A DNA stretch of 38,409 nt from Chalciporus piperatus (GCA_038093975.1 JBBPTG010000229.1:1-38409), one strand, 5' to 3'; positions 1 through 11,079 are shown, counted from the first letter of the stretch. Numbers and translations: made by a program. Notes: generated by a model not told the origin, from the sequence alone.

Positions 1-1158
1 GGGATGTCATGGGATGAATTTCTTCCGTTCCTTGCGACCCGGGTATATGCTGCCTCAGCTGCTCGCTTGGTTGTTGACACCATGCTGTGGCGGTTCTGTG
101 CCAATCCGACGGCGAAATCTGACTCCCTGCCTCTCACAAACGAGGAAGGCTTCAAGTACATGGTTTCGCATGTGCAAGCCTCTCCTTTGCGTGCTTCCGG
201 AAGCCTGTTTATCAAAATGGCTAGGTCAACAGAAGGCGAGGAACAACGTCCGGTAAGTGTTTTGGTGTCTCGGGTGGCAAAAAAGTTGATCTTCAATGCA
301 CGCAGCCATGGGCAGTGAGGGCAGCCCCCAATGTTCCGCCTGCCCTTGATAATGTCGCTACACCAACATCCAAAAAGAGTGTAAGGTGTTCCTTATACCT
401 CGACTGCTCACAAGTTTGATGTTCCATAGATCTCGCTGGATGATAAGCTTGCCCCGTATGTGTCGCAACTTCAGGATACATATCCTGAAGGTCTGTGCGA
501 CATCCATCCACGACTCCGTTGCTTTCACCATGCTCCGACTGACTGGCACTTTGAACTTACGGAGAAACGGGAGAAAGTGTGGGCTTTTGCAATGGTACGG
601 ATGATGTCTTATATATCCTGACAATCACTAACACAAAACTAGTTGAAGAAGCAGACTGACCTTACAGTTCCTCCACTTGGCTCGCCATTCTTCAAGAAGG
701 ATCAGACCATCAAATCTACTGGAACTCTTGATGCCCCCAAAACCCCGCAGCATCATGCTCCTCCGCCAGTCCTACAGCCTGTGACCCCTGTTCATCCTCC
801 TGTCTATCATCCTTACTCAATGCCACCCTATGTCATGCCTCCCTCTCCCTGGGCTCCATATGGTATGTATCCACCAGCACCACCTATGGCACCTCAGGCT
901 ACTCCCTCCACAAGTTCACATGTTCTGTCTTCACCCATCATGGTGTCTTGTACTCTTGATGAGTTCTGTGATCAGACTGGCCTTGGAGACCGCGAGCGGG
1001 ATGGTTTAGAGAAACTTGGATATCAGGTAGGGGATAGACTTGGCGATGTTGAGAAAGAGGACATCAAGGAAGCTGGGTTTCGCGCATTTGATTGGACCCG
1101 GGTTCTTCGGGCTGAGAAGAAGTATCGAGCATTGATGAAGACTGGAGATCACCACTGA
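1..1158 (+). CDS. Proline-rich hypothetical protein with C-terminal helical (SAM-like) domain, 5' end outside window
   Basis: Four exons join in frame: up to 252, 306-380, 430-594 and 643-1158, with three ~50 nt GT-AG introns; TGA at 1156-1158. An ATG lies at 4-6, but the reading frame is open to the window edge, so the true start may be further left. The last exon begins at TTG straight after an acceptor AG, not at a start codon. The middle of the last exon is a Pro/Tyr/Met-rich low-complexity stretch (about 780-900). The C-terminal ~65 residues are charged and predicted helical, with motifs DEFCDQTGLGDRERDGLEKL and FRAFDWTRVLRAEKKY. They resemble small SAM-like helical domains seen in many mushroom hypothetical proteins, possibly mobile-element-associated ones. 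The function is not known. It is tail-to-tail with the Tc1 transposase. Confidence 0.7.
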
Positions 1159-1392
1159 CCCCATTGCTGCCTTACCCTCATATACCCTCAGTGTTATTCT
1201 GATTTCCTTTCAAGGTCACTCATTCAAGTTCACTATCTTATATCACAGATGCTTTAATGTTCTATTCTCCCTTCCACATACTACCATTGGTCTTTTCATT
1301 TGCAAACTTACGATACATTCACAATGATATTTACAGTTTGTGGGAAATGGTGCACACAAGCAAGTATTCAATTCCATTAATCCTAGAGGCTG

Positions 1393-2524
1393 CTAAGGAT
1401 ATCCTGAGCTCCTGTACCAACCACGAGCCTTCTCAGGTGTCACTGCCTCCATACATACTGCAATAAGATCATCAAGGGGTGTCTCACTGTTCTCCAGCCT
1501 GCGCCAATGGCGTCGAAAGGCTGCTTTGACTATGCAGGAAGATCAAGATTGAATTCACAATTATGAGAACATTTATGAACTTACCAACATTGAAACTCTC
1601 CTCAATAGGATTGAAATCGGGAGAATACGGTGGAAGAAAGACAAGGTGACAGCCTGCAATGAAATCGGGTCAAATCAAAATGAATAGTATGAGACCCTTG
1701 TAGTTGAAGCTACCTGCTCCTTCGACGACTTGGCGTAACGCCTCACTTTTGTGAATGGATGCATTGTCCATCACCAATACACTGTTGCGTTGAGGAAACT
1801 GCCCCATCTTGGGAAGCTTAATGGACATATGAGTGTGCAATCCCATTCATACTATGTGAAGTTCACTCACCACATCATTCAAGATGAAGTCAAAGAAGTC
1901 TTCACCATTAACGGAGCCAGAGATCGCACGTAGTGCAATATAGCCATCCATGGTGAGGGCAGGAATGATGGACCAGCGCTCCCCGCGTTTGTGCGTCACG
2001 GACTCAACTGCCCGCTCACCTATGGGTGCACGACCATGAAGTCGAACAAGCGTCCGGCCATCCTTATTGGATTCATCAACAAAGACAAGTTGATGTGATC
2101 CATATGTTGAGAGCATCTTGATGCGCCACTGTGTACGTGCGACTTCGTCCCGCTGGGCAGCTGTACGTTTGAGGACCTTGAGTCGCAGTCCAATGTCACG
2201 TAGATTGTCGTGTAAAGCAGTGGTTGAGATGGGTTGGTCATGATAGACAGCGAGCCAGTCACCAATTTCGTCGAGGAACAGGGAGGGAGTTTCATGAATG
2301 AGGTCATGTAGTTCAGTGAGAACTGCAGCGTTAAGTAATCGGGGTCGTCCGCGAAGAACGGAAGGTGGATCGACTCGACCATGCCCCTCGTAGTTGTCAG
2401 CCCAACGATTGACACTTTGTCTTGACACACCTAAGGCCTCAGTCACCTCTTCCATCTCGCAGCCCATCTCGAGCAGTTCTAGTGCTCGTTGCTTCATGTC
2501 TGGACTGATTTTGCGATATACCAT
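1393..2524 (-). CDS. Tc1/mariner-type DDE transposase with three introns
   Basis: Spliced exons are 2524-1871, 1816-1714, 1653-1585 and 1529-1393, giving 320 residues, close to a normal Tc1 transposase. The N-terminus is a helix-turn-helix region (MVYRKISPDMKQRALELLEM, then GVSRQSVNRWADNY) followed by a GRPR motif. The DDE_3 core is complete: first Asp in FVDESNKDGR, second in VLVMDNASIHKS, and Glu in PYSPDFNPIEE. There are 34 residues between the second Asp and the Glu, a DD34E signature. The C-terminus GWYRSSGYP is typical of the family. The start at 2524 fits the usual family N-terminus; an in-frame ATG at 2623 would add 33 low-complexity residues. No frameshift is seen, so this copy could be functional, although I did not find the terminal inverted repeats. 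Confidence 0.88.
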
Positions 2525-2930
2525 TGTTGCAATCTTGCGTTGTGAGGCTGCTCCGGATTTTCTGAATTTTCTGAATTGTTTGATTTTCTGAATTTCGAAC
2601 GCGTGTTTGCGCCACCCGGACAAGAATTTCCGAAACAGTTGTATCCGGCTGGCTCAGTCGTGTTGAGCTCGTTTCAGGGTCGTTGGGTTTGTGGGGGGTT
2701 AATGGTCTCCTTGTCTGTGCCAGGTGGCTTTGGGGTAGCCGGCTGAGCTCGGTCGTGTTAGGACTCGTATTGCATTTCATTGTGCCCCATCATCTGGGAC
2801 TGTGCCATTTTCGCAGTCTCAGGCAGTGGCTTTCTTGTTTTACTGCGTTGGGGGGGCAGGGGGTAGCCTCAGAGCATCGTCTGCTATTTCCTTGCCCGCT
2901 TTTTTAGCGTGGGAATTTCGACCATGGTAG
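2525..2930. other. Region between transposase start and CHAT fragment
   Basis: It holds short tandem ttttctgaa repeats (about 2557-2598) just upstream of the transposase start. It also has an imperfect ~28 bp direct repeat (around 2644-2670 and 2739-2767). One Tc1 end and the breakpoint that truncates the CHAT gene probably lie here, but I could not place a terminal inverted repeat or a TA duplication. Confidence 0.4.
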
Positions 2931-4454
2931 TGGTTCGAGTTCAAGGAGCCCCCCGCGGAACACTTTCGACATCATACGACACTCGCAGCCTACCAAACGT
3001 CAATCCAAACCCTGGTCCGCCACGTTGCCACCCTGCCATATCTGTCCCTGCATCTTTCCAGGCTGAAGTACCTCGCGTCGTCTCTGGCAGTGGATGCCTT
3101 TTCTGCCTACATGCGTCACAGCTCTCTTACCGATGCTATCGAGCTTCTTGAGCAGGGACGTGGTGTGTTCTGGACTCAGTTGCTCCGTCTCCGTTCTCCC
3201 CTTGACGATGTCATTGCGTCTGGCGATACAGGGAAGGCCTTTGCAGAGAAATTTACAACGCTAAGTTCAATGCTCAGCCTTGTTCCCGATTCCACTTCCA
3301 CGTCACAGTATGATCGAGGATGGCATCTCAGCATTCAACTACAGGACGTCGTCAGTGTCATTCGCAAGCTACCGGGCTTCTCACGTTTCCTTCTCCCCCC
3401 GCTCTTCTCAGACCTCCAAAAGGCTGCCAGCGTGGGCCCTGTAATCATCGTGAATGCTAGCCAGTATAGCTGCGATGCCTTGATCATTCTCCCCGATCAG
3501 GATCCTGTCCCCGTCCCCCTCGCAATCACCAAAGCAACCGTTCGCGAACAGTCTTTGTACCTTTCTAGTCTGACCGAACGCGCCAAAACGAACGATGTGA
3601 CAAAGGATCTCGTCCTCCTTCTCCGGGAACTCTGGAACCTGGTCGTGTTCCCCATAGTCGATATCCTCCTCACTTTACATCCTCGCGGCTCGCGTATCTG
3701 GTGGTGCCCGACCGCAGAGTTTTCCCTGTTGCCTCTGCACGCAGCTGGGGCATACAGAAAAGGGGAACCAAATTTCTCCGACCTCTATATCTCGTCGTAT
3801 ACACCAACCTTGACAGCACTGATTCACGCCAGACAACAGAGCCCGTCGAGCCCCACCACGGAAGGCCGACATTTCGTCGCTATAGGCCAAGCCAAGGCGG
3901 ATGGCGAAAGGGAGCTCGTTTCTGTGCACGCCGAGTTAGCCAATGTAGCAGAGCGTATCACTCCCTTCGCCACGGTGACGTGCCTCCAGGGTCGTGATGC
4001 GACCATTTCCAAGGTGGCAGAAGCGCTACGCAAGAACGAGTATGTGCATCTTGCCTGCCACGGGGTTCCAGACCCTAAACGACCATTCGAATCCGCCTTC
4101 CCGCTCCACGACGCACGCTTGAAGGTCGAAGACATCATGCGACTTAATATGCAGAACCCTCAATTTGCATATTTGTCTGCTTGTCAAACCACTGTCGGAG
4201 ACGAGGAGAGCCCAGACGAAGCCATCCATCTAGCAGCGGCGATGCATTACGCTGGTTTCCGTTCCGTTATCGGCACGATGTGGGCAGTGGACGATGCCCA
4301 CACTACCAAGATTACCACCGCGTTTTATAAGAATATGGTGGATGAGCCTGGGCAGCTAGATTACACCCATGCAGCATATGCCTTGCACAAGACAATGAGA
4401 ACGGTGGCTATACCTTTCGATCAGCGACTTCTGTTCATCCACATAGGTGCATAG
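2931..4454 (+). pseudogene. CHAT-domain (caspase-like) protein, 5'-truncated, TPR part missing
   Basis: The frame is open from 2931, directly after an in-frame TAG, to the stop at 4452-4454, about 507 residues without an intron. The first ~100 residues look like the last helical repeats of TPR-CHAT proteins (IELLEQGRGVFWTQLLRLRS). The rest is a full CHAT domain. The caspase-like dyad is present: His in HLACHG (codon 4059-4061) and Cys in YLSACQT (codon 4182-4184), with GTMWAVDDAHT after it. Mushroom TPR-CHAT proteins normally have many N-terminal TPRs; here the upstream DNA is unrelated, so the gene has lost its 5' part or begins at an acceptor near 2930 whose other exons I cannot see. The peptidase domain itself shows no lesion. 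The family may act in cell death or defence, but no role is shown here. Confidence 0.8.
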
Positions 4455-4624
4455 CAGTGAGTGACCGTGTTAACTCTATCTGTGGCATGCAATGAATCCT
4501 TGTTCAGGATTTCTGTCGGTGAATGTCCTTGCTTCCAGGTTTTTTGCGTACATTTTCACGAGATTCAATTTGTATCTTTAGTTTGGAATCCCTTTGGGAT
4601 ACGTGCCATGTCATGGGGTACTAT

Positions 4625-4848
4625 GCATAGCCCATCGTCACTGAGATCAGCACCCTGAAAGGAAGAGGTAAACGGAGATGGAAATGAGCTAATTTTCATT
4701 GACGCGAACAACGCTTCATGCAAGTTGTCCCCTAGTTGTAGCATCAGATAGCGTGGCATTGGAAAGGTATAGGACACAGTTAGCGACAATGTGATTACAA
4801 TTGAACGTCATACCTATTACCGAGGATCGACGTCGGTAAGTCGACATT
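4625..4848 (-). pseudogene. Fragment duplicated from the adenylation-type gene at 31205-31420
   Basis: The order of short matches (actgagatcagcaccctgaa, gtaaacggagatggaaatga, caacgcttcatgcaagttgt, cgaggatcga) is the same as in 31205-31420 and in the same orientation, with small indels. On the minus strand both encode the LGDNLHEALFA segment. No longer gene continues on either side, so this is a scrap. It sits beside hydrophobin copy A, while its parent sits beside hydrophobin copy C. Confidence 0.8.
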
Positions 4849-5047
4849 CATTCAAAGGTCGCCAATGCCCCAAGCAGAAAGTGAGGCCTGAGACACAACC
4901 CGAAAGCCAGGCGTAAGCCTGCATTCATATACTAGTAGTTGGAGTAAATTAATGATGAAACTCACGGAAAAACCGCAGAACTTCACCGGGTGACGGGCCA
5001 TAACCTGACTCGAAAATAAATGTACTATTTTCGAATTCAAGATACCG
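4849..5047. mobile_element. Possible 199 bp insertion flanked by a 9 bp direct repeat
   Basis: The 9-mer gtcgacatt occurs at 4840-4848 and again at 5048-5056, as expected of a target-site duplication. When the 199 bp between them is removed, the flanks join into a sequence resembling the parent locus near 31410-31435. Part of the insert (about 4880-4960) resembles 28317-28405, including the hairpin-like ccaggcgtaagcctg. No coding capacity or clear terminal repeats were seen. The type of element is unknown. Confidence 0.45.
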
Positions 5048-5284
5048 GTCGACATTGTTAACGAACCTTACCTTAGGATGCAAGTGATGTATGTTGGACA
5101 GATAAATCTTGTAACAAAGCTAGATTCGTTAGTCACCTCAAAAATTTCAGGTCGTCGTGGTCACTGCTCCACACAATGATAGCAAACGAGGTCAATTATG
5201 CAGAAGGATAGCTATACGAAACCAACGCGCAACCCAAAGTATAGAACCGCGTCCATCCTAACCAACTACTGCGACCCTCAAACC

Positions 5285-5721
5285 CTAAGCATTGACGTTG
5301 ATAGGAGTGCAACCAACGTTGACAACCCCGTTCTAAATCCAGATTAAGCACCCAATAAACTCTGGGTAGGCGACAAAAGACTTACGAATTGGTTGTTCGT
5401 GCAGCATACCTGTTGTTGCGAAGCAGCGCAACCCTGACTGGTCCCAATGAGAGTGGGCGCCGAGCAGGTCACGCCGACGAGACCACCAGCACTCTGAGCT
5501 GCCTGGACGGCACCCAATGTGGTGAGCAAGCCAGTAGCCTGAGAAAGCTAAGTCACAGAACAGCGTTAGTCGAGTCCACGGACAGAGGAGATCAGTCAAT
5601 GTACCGTCTGGACACTGTTGCAGCAGCTGATCGAGCCACCGCTGCACTGGTCGCGCGCCTCAAGGTGCGAAGCAGACGCGAGGAGTGCAAGGGGAAGGAG
5701 AGCGAAGACACGAGCGAACAT
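5285..5721 (-). CDS. Class I hydrophobin, copy A
   Basis: Exons 5721-5605, 5538-5386 and 5332-5285 encode 105 residues. The first ~18 are a signal peptide (MFARVFALLPLALLASAS). Eight cysteines follow in the hydrophobin order C-CC-C-C-CC-C: DQCSGGSISCCN, GVTC, QGC, VCCTN and VGC. The long CC-to-C gap of 29 residues marks class I. Intron 1 is 66 nt and intron 2 is 53 nt. Hydrophobins are secreted and self-assemble at the air-water interface to coat hyphae and fruit bodies. The protein is identical to copy B because the gene lies in the inverted repeat. Seven residues lie between the fifth and sixth Cys, slightly more than usual. Confidence 0.93.
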
Positions 5722-5805
5722 CTTGGTTGATACTAGAGGAATGAGTTGATGGAGAAAGCAGAGGATGGGTTGCGAGTCTGGGTTTAGACCTCGCTCTGGC
5801 TGCTC

Positions 5806-5811
5806 TTTATA
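5806..5811 (-). promoter_or_regulatory. TATA box of hydrophobin copy A
   Basis: TATAAA on the minus strand lies ~85 nt upstream of the ATG, in the same context as copies B and C. Upstream, three near-tandem gcgagaaat motifs (5953-5981) are shared by both arms of the inverted repeat. Confidence 0.6.
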
Positions 5812-6779
5812 CCTGGAGGACCCTGTTGTCTAGTCCGACATTACGCAAAAAATGTTCTGCATTTCTCGGCTGTATGTGTTTCGTAAAAATCACGGTCTAG
5901 CTCCAAGTCCACGAAGGATGTGTCGGCATCAATCATTCTGGATGTTGTTCAAGCGAGAAATGCGAGAAATGCGAGAGAAATATAGTAGCATTTGGCAATC
6001 ACGTTGAAATTGCCTGTTGAATCTGAAACGCTGACACCGGCAGTCGATTGAAGTACAACTTGATCGGTCGAGCAGCATAGTCACCTACGTCTTTTCGCAT
6101 GATTTGTGAGCTCTGATTGGTTGGCTCTTCACAAATAAGGGAATTACCTGATAGGCTCTAGCCATAAAGAAAAAAGGGCAGGTTAGTTGACAACCCGCTT
6201 GCAATCATTTACGCAAATAAGCGTGCCCAGTGCCGCCGCCGGGATGGGTCCTCTACTAGGAACGGGTTCCTACTAGTAGCCTTCAGTCCTTGCAAGAACG
6301 GGGGCAAGGAAAACGGCTCGTATTCACCTGGATGTTTCGATACTTTGAGTGGTATGTTGTGGGTCCTCAAGTCTCAAGGACGAGTCGTCGGATGCCAGCG
6401 TGGATTCGCCGCAGAAACGCAGCCAAACATTGCATAAGGTGCCATGATCTTTAATATGCTAAACTTATCTGTCAATCACACCGGGTGCAGCGAGTCTGTC
6501 TGACAAACTTGAACCATGACGTGGCATGACATCGAACTTGGAAAGTTCTACTTATTGCGGAAACGAGGGGTATGACATTGGCTGTATCAACTTGAAGTCC
6601 ATCCATCCATGGTATACTACAATGAGTGCTAACAATGTGAGCATTGGCTATGGGAGACTGGAGTAGGTGATGTTGGATACCTATTGCGTCGGCCTCAGTG
6701 GGAAGCTATTACCAGTGACAGCGTATGATAATAATGATTCTAAACAAACGAAGAAGCATACTGTTCCTCGGCGGTCATG
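5812..6779. other. Hydrophobin A upstream region
   Basis: About 1 kb of non-coding DNA lies between the hydrophobin promoter and the GH79 stop. It is duplicated in copy B and, with more divergence, in copy C. I see no gene in it. Conservation of the whole block in all three copies means each hydrophobin carries its own upstream control region. Confidence 0.6.
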
Positions 6780-7833
6780 TCACCAACGGGTGTTCGTCCG
6801 AATAATTAAAACCGCACCAGCTATGAGCGCTCCAACGCTGGGTAGTAGGGCGTGCGATAGTCTGAAGGCGCTGTTAACCCCTCCGCCTTGGCTCGTGCCT
6901 GCCAATGAATCAGCTAATCCTTCGTTCCCGTTTGACGTCGCCAACGCAGCTGGATCGATTGTTGCGGTGTTGTGGAGTTTAGTGGACTCCCCGACCTCAG
7001 CAACTTGCAGGCGCCAATTTGAGGTGTCGATGAATGGGATACCTGACGACATATGTTGGCAAATGGTCCACCAACGAGAAATCAACTTACCAAGGTACCA
7101 GCGAACGTTGGTGAGGTCGAAGATTCGCGCCATCATCTTGATGATCTCGGCAGTAAAAATCGCCGGCGGGGTGTTAGTCTGAGCATATAACATGTAGCTG
7201 TTAGCAACCATTTATAATGGAAATGATCGTTGTACCGGGTTAGAAGTATCATCGTAAGATTTCTGGAGCGCAGCACCGCCAGGAATGGAATCAACCAAGG
7301 TGGCAGAGTCTTGAGTGTTTCCCCAAAGGCGGACATGGACACTGCCAGCACACGCTCTGAGGTTGTACATCGGGTTGAGGAAGGGGACCTGCAAGAGTGA
7401 ACTGAGGCGGCCTTATTTCAGACAGGTTGTGCTAGGCCAGGATTGGACGCAATCACCTGTTCCGACCGACTGAAAATCTTTCTATCAGTTTCTATGGGAA
7501 ACCTGAGACTCCTACGGGGTACTTACAGACTTGGGTGACCACACTAAACTCTATGCTGAATCCGAAGAACGAACCCTGCTGTGGTATCGAAAGGCCTGGG
7601 ACCGCTCCCGTCTGAAGCTGGACGTTGAAAGACGTGGGTGGGGGTGGATTAGGAACAGGAGGAGGTGTTAGTACGATGTCATCGTAGCTGGCCGCGCCAG
7701 TGTAAGCTGCAGCGGGAGCTGTAGCTGCTCCTGCTTCAAGAGGCTTTTGGACATGAGGACCGTAGACGGTGACGGCCGCCCGTGCGACTCCAGCGATCGC
7801 GAGCAAAAAAGAATGGACAAGGAGATACCGCAT
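6780..7833 (-). CDS. GH79 glycosidase (glucuronidase type) with large in-frame internal deletion
   Basis: Exons 7833-7527, 7469-7457 (13 nt), 7401-7236, 7178-7091 and 7042-6780 give an open frame of 278 residues. The N-terminus is a signal peptide (MRYLLVHSFLLAIAGVARA). The GH79 start of the barrel follows (FFGFSIEFSVV, VPFLNPMYNLRACAG, VRLWGNTQD, FTAEIIKMMARI, NWRLQVAEVGES). The frame then jumps, without shifting, to the family's Ser/Gly-rich C-terminal tail and a hydrophobic anchor (HALLPSVGALIAGAVLIIRT). Family members are usually ~550-650 residues. The missing part includes the catalytic glutamates, the first expected in an NEP motif just after the junction. The product may still be secreted and membrane-anchored, but it should be catalytically dead. 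The last ~120 nt lie in the inverted repeat. Confidence 0.82.
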
Positions 7834-8255
7834 TTTAGCTGCCTATGCCAAGTTAATAAAACCTCAATTCAAACGAAACTGCCAGTGTCCGAGATCTATG
7901 AAGGCCACTCACAACTCCTCAATAAAAATAACTGTACGCACTGTCAAGTAGCGTTAACGAAAGAAGGAAACAACCACTGCTGTGGCACCAAGACCTACTT
8001 ATACCAATCGAACTTTACATAAAGACTGGGTAATGGGCTTCAGGTTGGAGGTCTTGCGGAGGTCACTCAACTTTGTTATGCTTAGGGCCTGTTTGAGATG
8101 CATTGCTTCCGTCACACCGGAACTCGGCTAAGAACGTGATTACCAGCGGGCCCGGGGGCTTCAACTTTTCCCCCACATAGGCGTTTATAATTGCTCGGTC
8201 TTGCCTGAGCGAATCCTCACAAAGTTGTTGAGGAGGTCATTGCCTTGGTTTGACA
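7834..8255. promoter_or_regulatory. Divergent intergenic region between GH79 and acyl-CoA oxidase
   Basis: This is a 422 bp head-to-head promoter region. A tttataatt motif sits ~70 nt before the oxidase ATG, and AT-rich sequence lies before the GH79 ATG. No gene is seen. Confidence 0.45.
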
Positions 8256-10997
8256 ATGGCATTAACTCTCGATTTGAACGCGCAGACGGTCCTTGATTTG
8301 AAGGAGGCGAGAGCCAGGGTCTCGCTTGACTTGCAAACAATTCGCCGCTATCTATTTGGTGACCTATTCGTAATCGGTGCTTCACTCTCCAAACTAACTC
8401 GCTACAGCTGGCAGGCATAACTGGGAGAGTTATGAGCGGATTGAGAACATCCTTAGCAAGGACCCAGCCTTTGACAAGTCTCACAGGTGAGTCACTACAA
8501 CCCACTGCCAGTTTCCAACACCCTTGCTGGGTAGCTTAATGCGCAAATATCAAGGGAGTTCATCGGAAGGGTTGAAGCCTACAAAAGAGCTCTTGCCATC
8601 ACCAAGCGTTTGATAGAATTGCAGAGATTTTATCAATGGACTGCTGCAGAGACATCGCACGCTGTCTCTCTTCTGTCAGAAACCCTTCCAATTGCTTTGC
8701 ACGACCTCGGTATGTTATTAGTCTTCAACCCGTCCAGTTGTTTACTTGTTGTTAGCTTTTCAACCCGTTTTCCTTGGTCAAGGATCTTCAGACTTGTTAA
8801 ACGAGTATTGGGACCTCGTCTCGAACAAGGGAATACAAGGGTGGCTATCCACATGAACGTATGACCATTGATACCTAATCCTGAATCACGTCAGGTGCTA
8901 CCTTCAGACCGAGCTTGGGCATGGTACTAACGTCGCGCGTCTGGAAACAACAGCAACCTATTTGCCTGATTCTATGGAATTCGAGCTCCATTCCCCCACG
9001 CTGACCAGCACAAAGTGGTGGATAGGTGCTTTGGGAAGGACAGCTACGCACGGAATTGTGCAAGCTAAATTGATCTTGCCAGGTGGAAAGGACATGGGTC
9101 CTCACCTTTTCCTTGTTCAATTGAGATCCCTGGGTTTGTTTTCAATTATCTCCTCAATCGCTTCTGATCTTACCTCAGAGGACCATTCACTATGTCCTGG
9201 AATCATTGCTGGGGACATTGGCCCCAAATCTGGCGGAGGTAATACGTTCTGATGACATATGGCTGAGTTTGGGTTTGACCTTGCTCTCAGGTTCGGCTTC
9301 CTTGGACAACGGATTTGCGAGATTCGAGCATGTTAGGATATCCCGGAAGAACATGTTCTCGAAGTTCGCGGAAGTCACCGAGGATGGCCGATACATTAAG
9401 CCGACGAACCCCAAACACAGTTTTGGTGGTGTTAGTATGTCGTAACCCACATTTGCCAGCGTGCTCATCCTACTATCACAGATGATGTATATACGTGCAA
9501 GGTAATTCCCATTCCTCCTGTTGTTGCATCCCGTTCTCGATTCTTCGTTCTTAGTATGGTAACAAGTGCCGGATGGACCCTGGCGAGAGGTGCGGCGCCT
9601 TGGTTTGAGAATTGTTGACAACTAAATTGGAAAGACAGCAATAACTATCGCAATACGCTATACCACTATACGGCGACAGGGAGAACTTAATGCTCACGGA
9701 TTAGAGCGCCAGGTTATCACGTACCCTTCTACCTACTATCGCCTTCTACCCATACTTTCACGTTCGTTTGTGTTCATTGGATTGGGTCGCCAAACAGTTC
9801 GTGTTTCGCTATTGCCAGTGCCATCTAGCTAACAGATTTCTCTAGACCAAAGCGTTCTCTGCACTTAAGGATCGTATCGAAGCAGGCGACTTCGCATACC
9901 TCGCCGAAATCCATGCTACGCTCTGTGGATTGAAGGTCCTCGTCTCCACTGCGACTGTCAAAGATCTCGAGACCGCTCGACGTGCGCTCGGCGGTCACGG
10001 TTACAGCTCATTTGCTGGGATCGGACGTATATACGCGGACTACCTTCCTGCCGCTACGTATGTCGTTTCTACTGGTGAATTCTTGAGGCTCATCCCCGCT
10101 CAGATATGAAGGAGACAACTTCGTGTTGGATGGACAGGTTGTTCGTGCTGCTCTTAAATCTTACGGTCTCTTACATTCGGCACCAAATCGTCCTTTGGGA
10201 TCGCACTCAAACTACCTTCGTTTCCTTGGAGACCAGTCAACTCAACCGGTTATCAATGGGGCAATTTGGCAAGACTCCAGAGCCATTGTACATCTACTGG
10301 AGTGGCGCGCAGCTTTGGCGGTGCAGAATACTTCCCGGAACGCCAACTCGCCCGACCCCGGCATCAATCAGAGACTGTCCAAAGCTATCACAGAAGCATT
10401 CGTAGCGACCCAAGTCGGTGAAATGATTGCCAGCTTGACTCAACTGCCCTCGAACGAAGCTCGTGCTCTCAAGGACCTATATCACCTCGTAAGTTTGCGA
10501 TACTCCCAAGTCAACGCCATTCACAACACTACTTACCTCTTCTAGTATCTATTGACTACCGCGGAAGAAGCTTTGGTCGACTTGTTCTCGTTTGGGTTGC
10601 TGCACCACGACGCTGACGGAATGGACCCGACACGAGAGTTGCGTTCGGCCATCGATTCTGTTTGTCAACAACTTCTGCCCAACGCTGTCGGGTTCACCGA
10701 TGCGTTCGGTTTTTCGGATTGGGCATTGGATAGGTATGTTGCGGTTTCGTCCGCATCCCAGGAGCTAACGCTCTCTCTAGCGCGCTCGGCGCCTATGATG
10801 GACGTGTTTACGAGGAGCTCTGGAGGCGAGCTCAGCTCGAACCCCTTAACCAAGTGAACGGCACTCCTGGGTACGAGGTAAGCCACGCGGTTCTACATCA
10901 TGCAGGCTTTCTTGCTCAAGGGCGTAAAAAGGAGAGTCTTAAGCCAATGTTGGAAGAAGGAAGGAGAATAGCATGCTCAATGAAGAGTCGACTTTAA
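8256..10997 (+). CDS. Peroxisomal acyl-CoA oxidase
   Basis: Fifteen exons reconstruct 673 residues, a normal length: 8256-8358, 8408-8486, 8555-8709, 8756-8840, 8895-9133, 9179-9238, 9291-9430, 9482-9501, 9555-9589, 9639-9796, 9846-10057, 10104-10488, 10546-10733, 10781-10877 and 10932-10997. Family motifs are in order: DPAFDKSHR, the FAD/substrate segment CYLQTELGHGTNVARLETTA, FELHSPTLTSTKWWIGALGR, GGKDMGPHLF, LDNGFARFEHVRI, ARRALGGHGYSSFAG and YEGDNFVLDGQVV. The C-terminus is SRL, a PTS1 peroxisomal import signal. The enzyme performs the first step of peroxisomal fatty-acid beta-oxidation, oxidising acyl-CoA to trans-2-enoyl-CoA with transfer of electrons to O2. It appears intact although it lies in the spacer of the inverted repeat between two broken GH79 copies. 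Confidence 0.93.
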
Positions 10998-11079
10998 GGT
11001 TGTCACGACACATTTATGGAAGCTCTCATCTCTATCAAACCCAGTGGATCAATACCTCGATTTGTAGTTGTAATACAAT

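Larger units (their letters stand above)
5080..6899. repeat. Left arm of 1.82 kb inverted repeat
   Basis: Position x here pairs with 18759-x on the opposite strand (right arm 11860-13679). No gap is needed where the pairing was checked. I noticed only one substitution (6791 T against the equivalent C at 11968). The arm holds hydrophobin A, its promoter and the last ~40 codons of a GH79 gene. At the inner end, identity stops at 6899, inside the GH79 coding sequence. At the outer end, similarity fades around 5070-5080. Confidence 0.93.

Noticed and set aside
2525..2930. Terminal inverted repeats of the Tc1 element
   Set aside because: I looked for matching ends in 1160-1390 and 2530-2930 and found no convincing pair.
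5389..5730. 113-codon open frame antisense to the hydrophobin, repeated at 13029-13370 and 28746-29087
   Set aside because: It overlaps hydrophobin exons and introns on the opposite strand and recurs only because the hydrophobin unit is repeated. It shows no family features.
6667..7182. 171-codon open frame on the plus strand over the GH79 tail
   Set aside because: Antisense to the GH79 exons, with no protein-like features of its own. Its N-terminal part recurs at 12092 only because of the inverted repeat.
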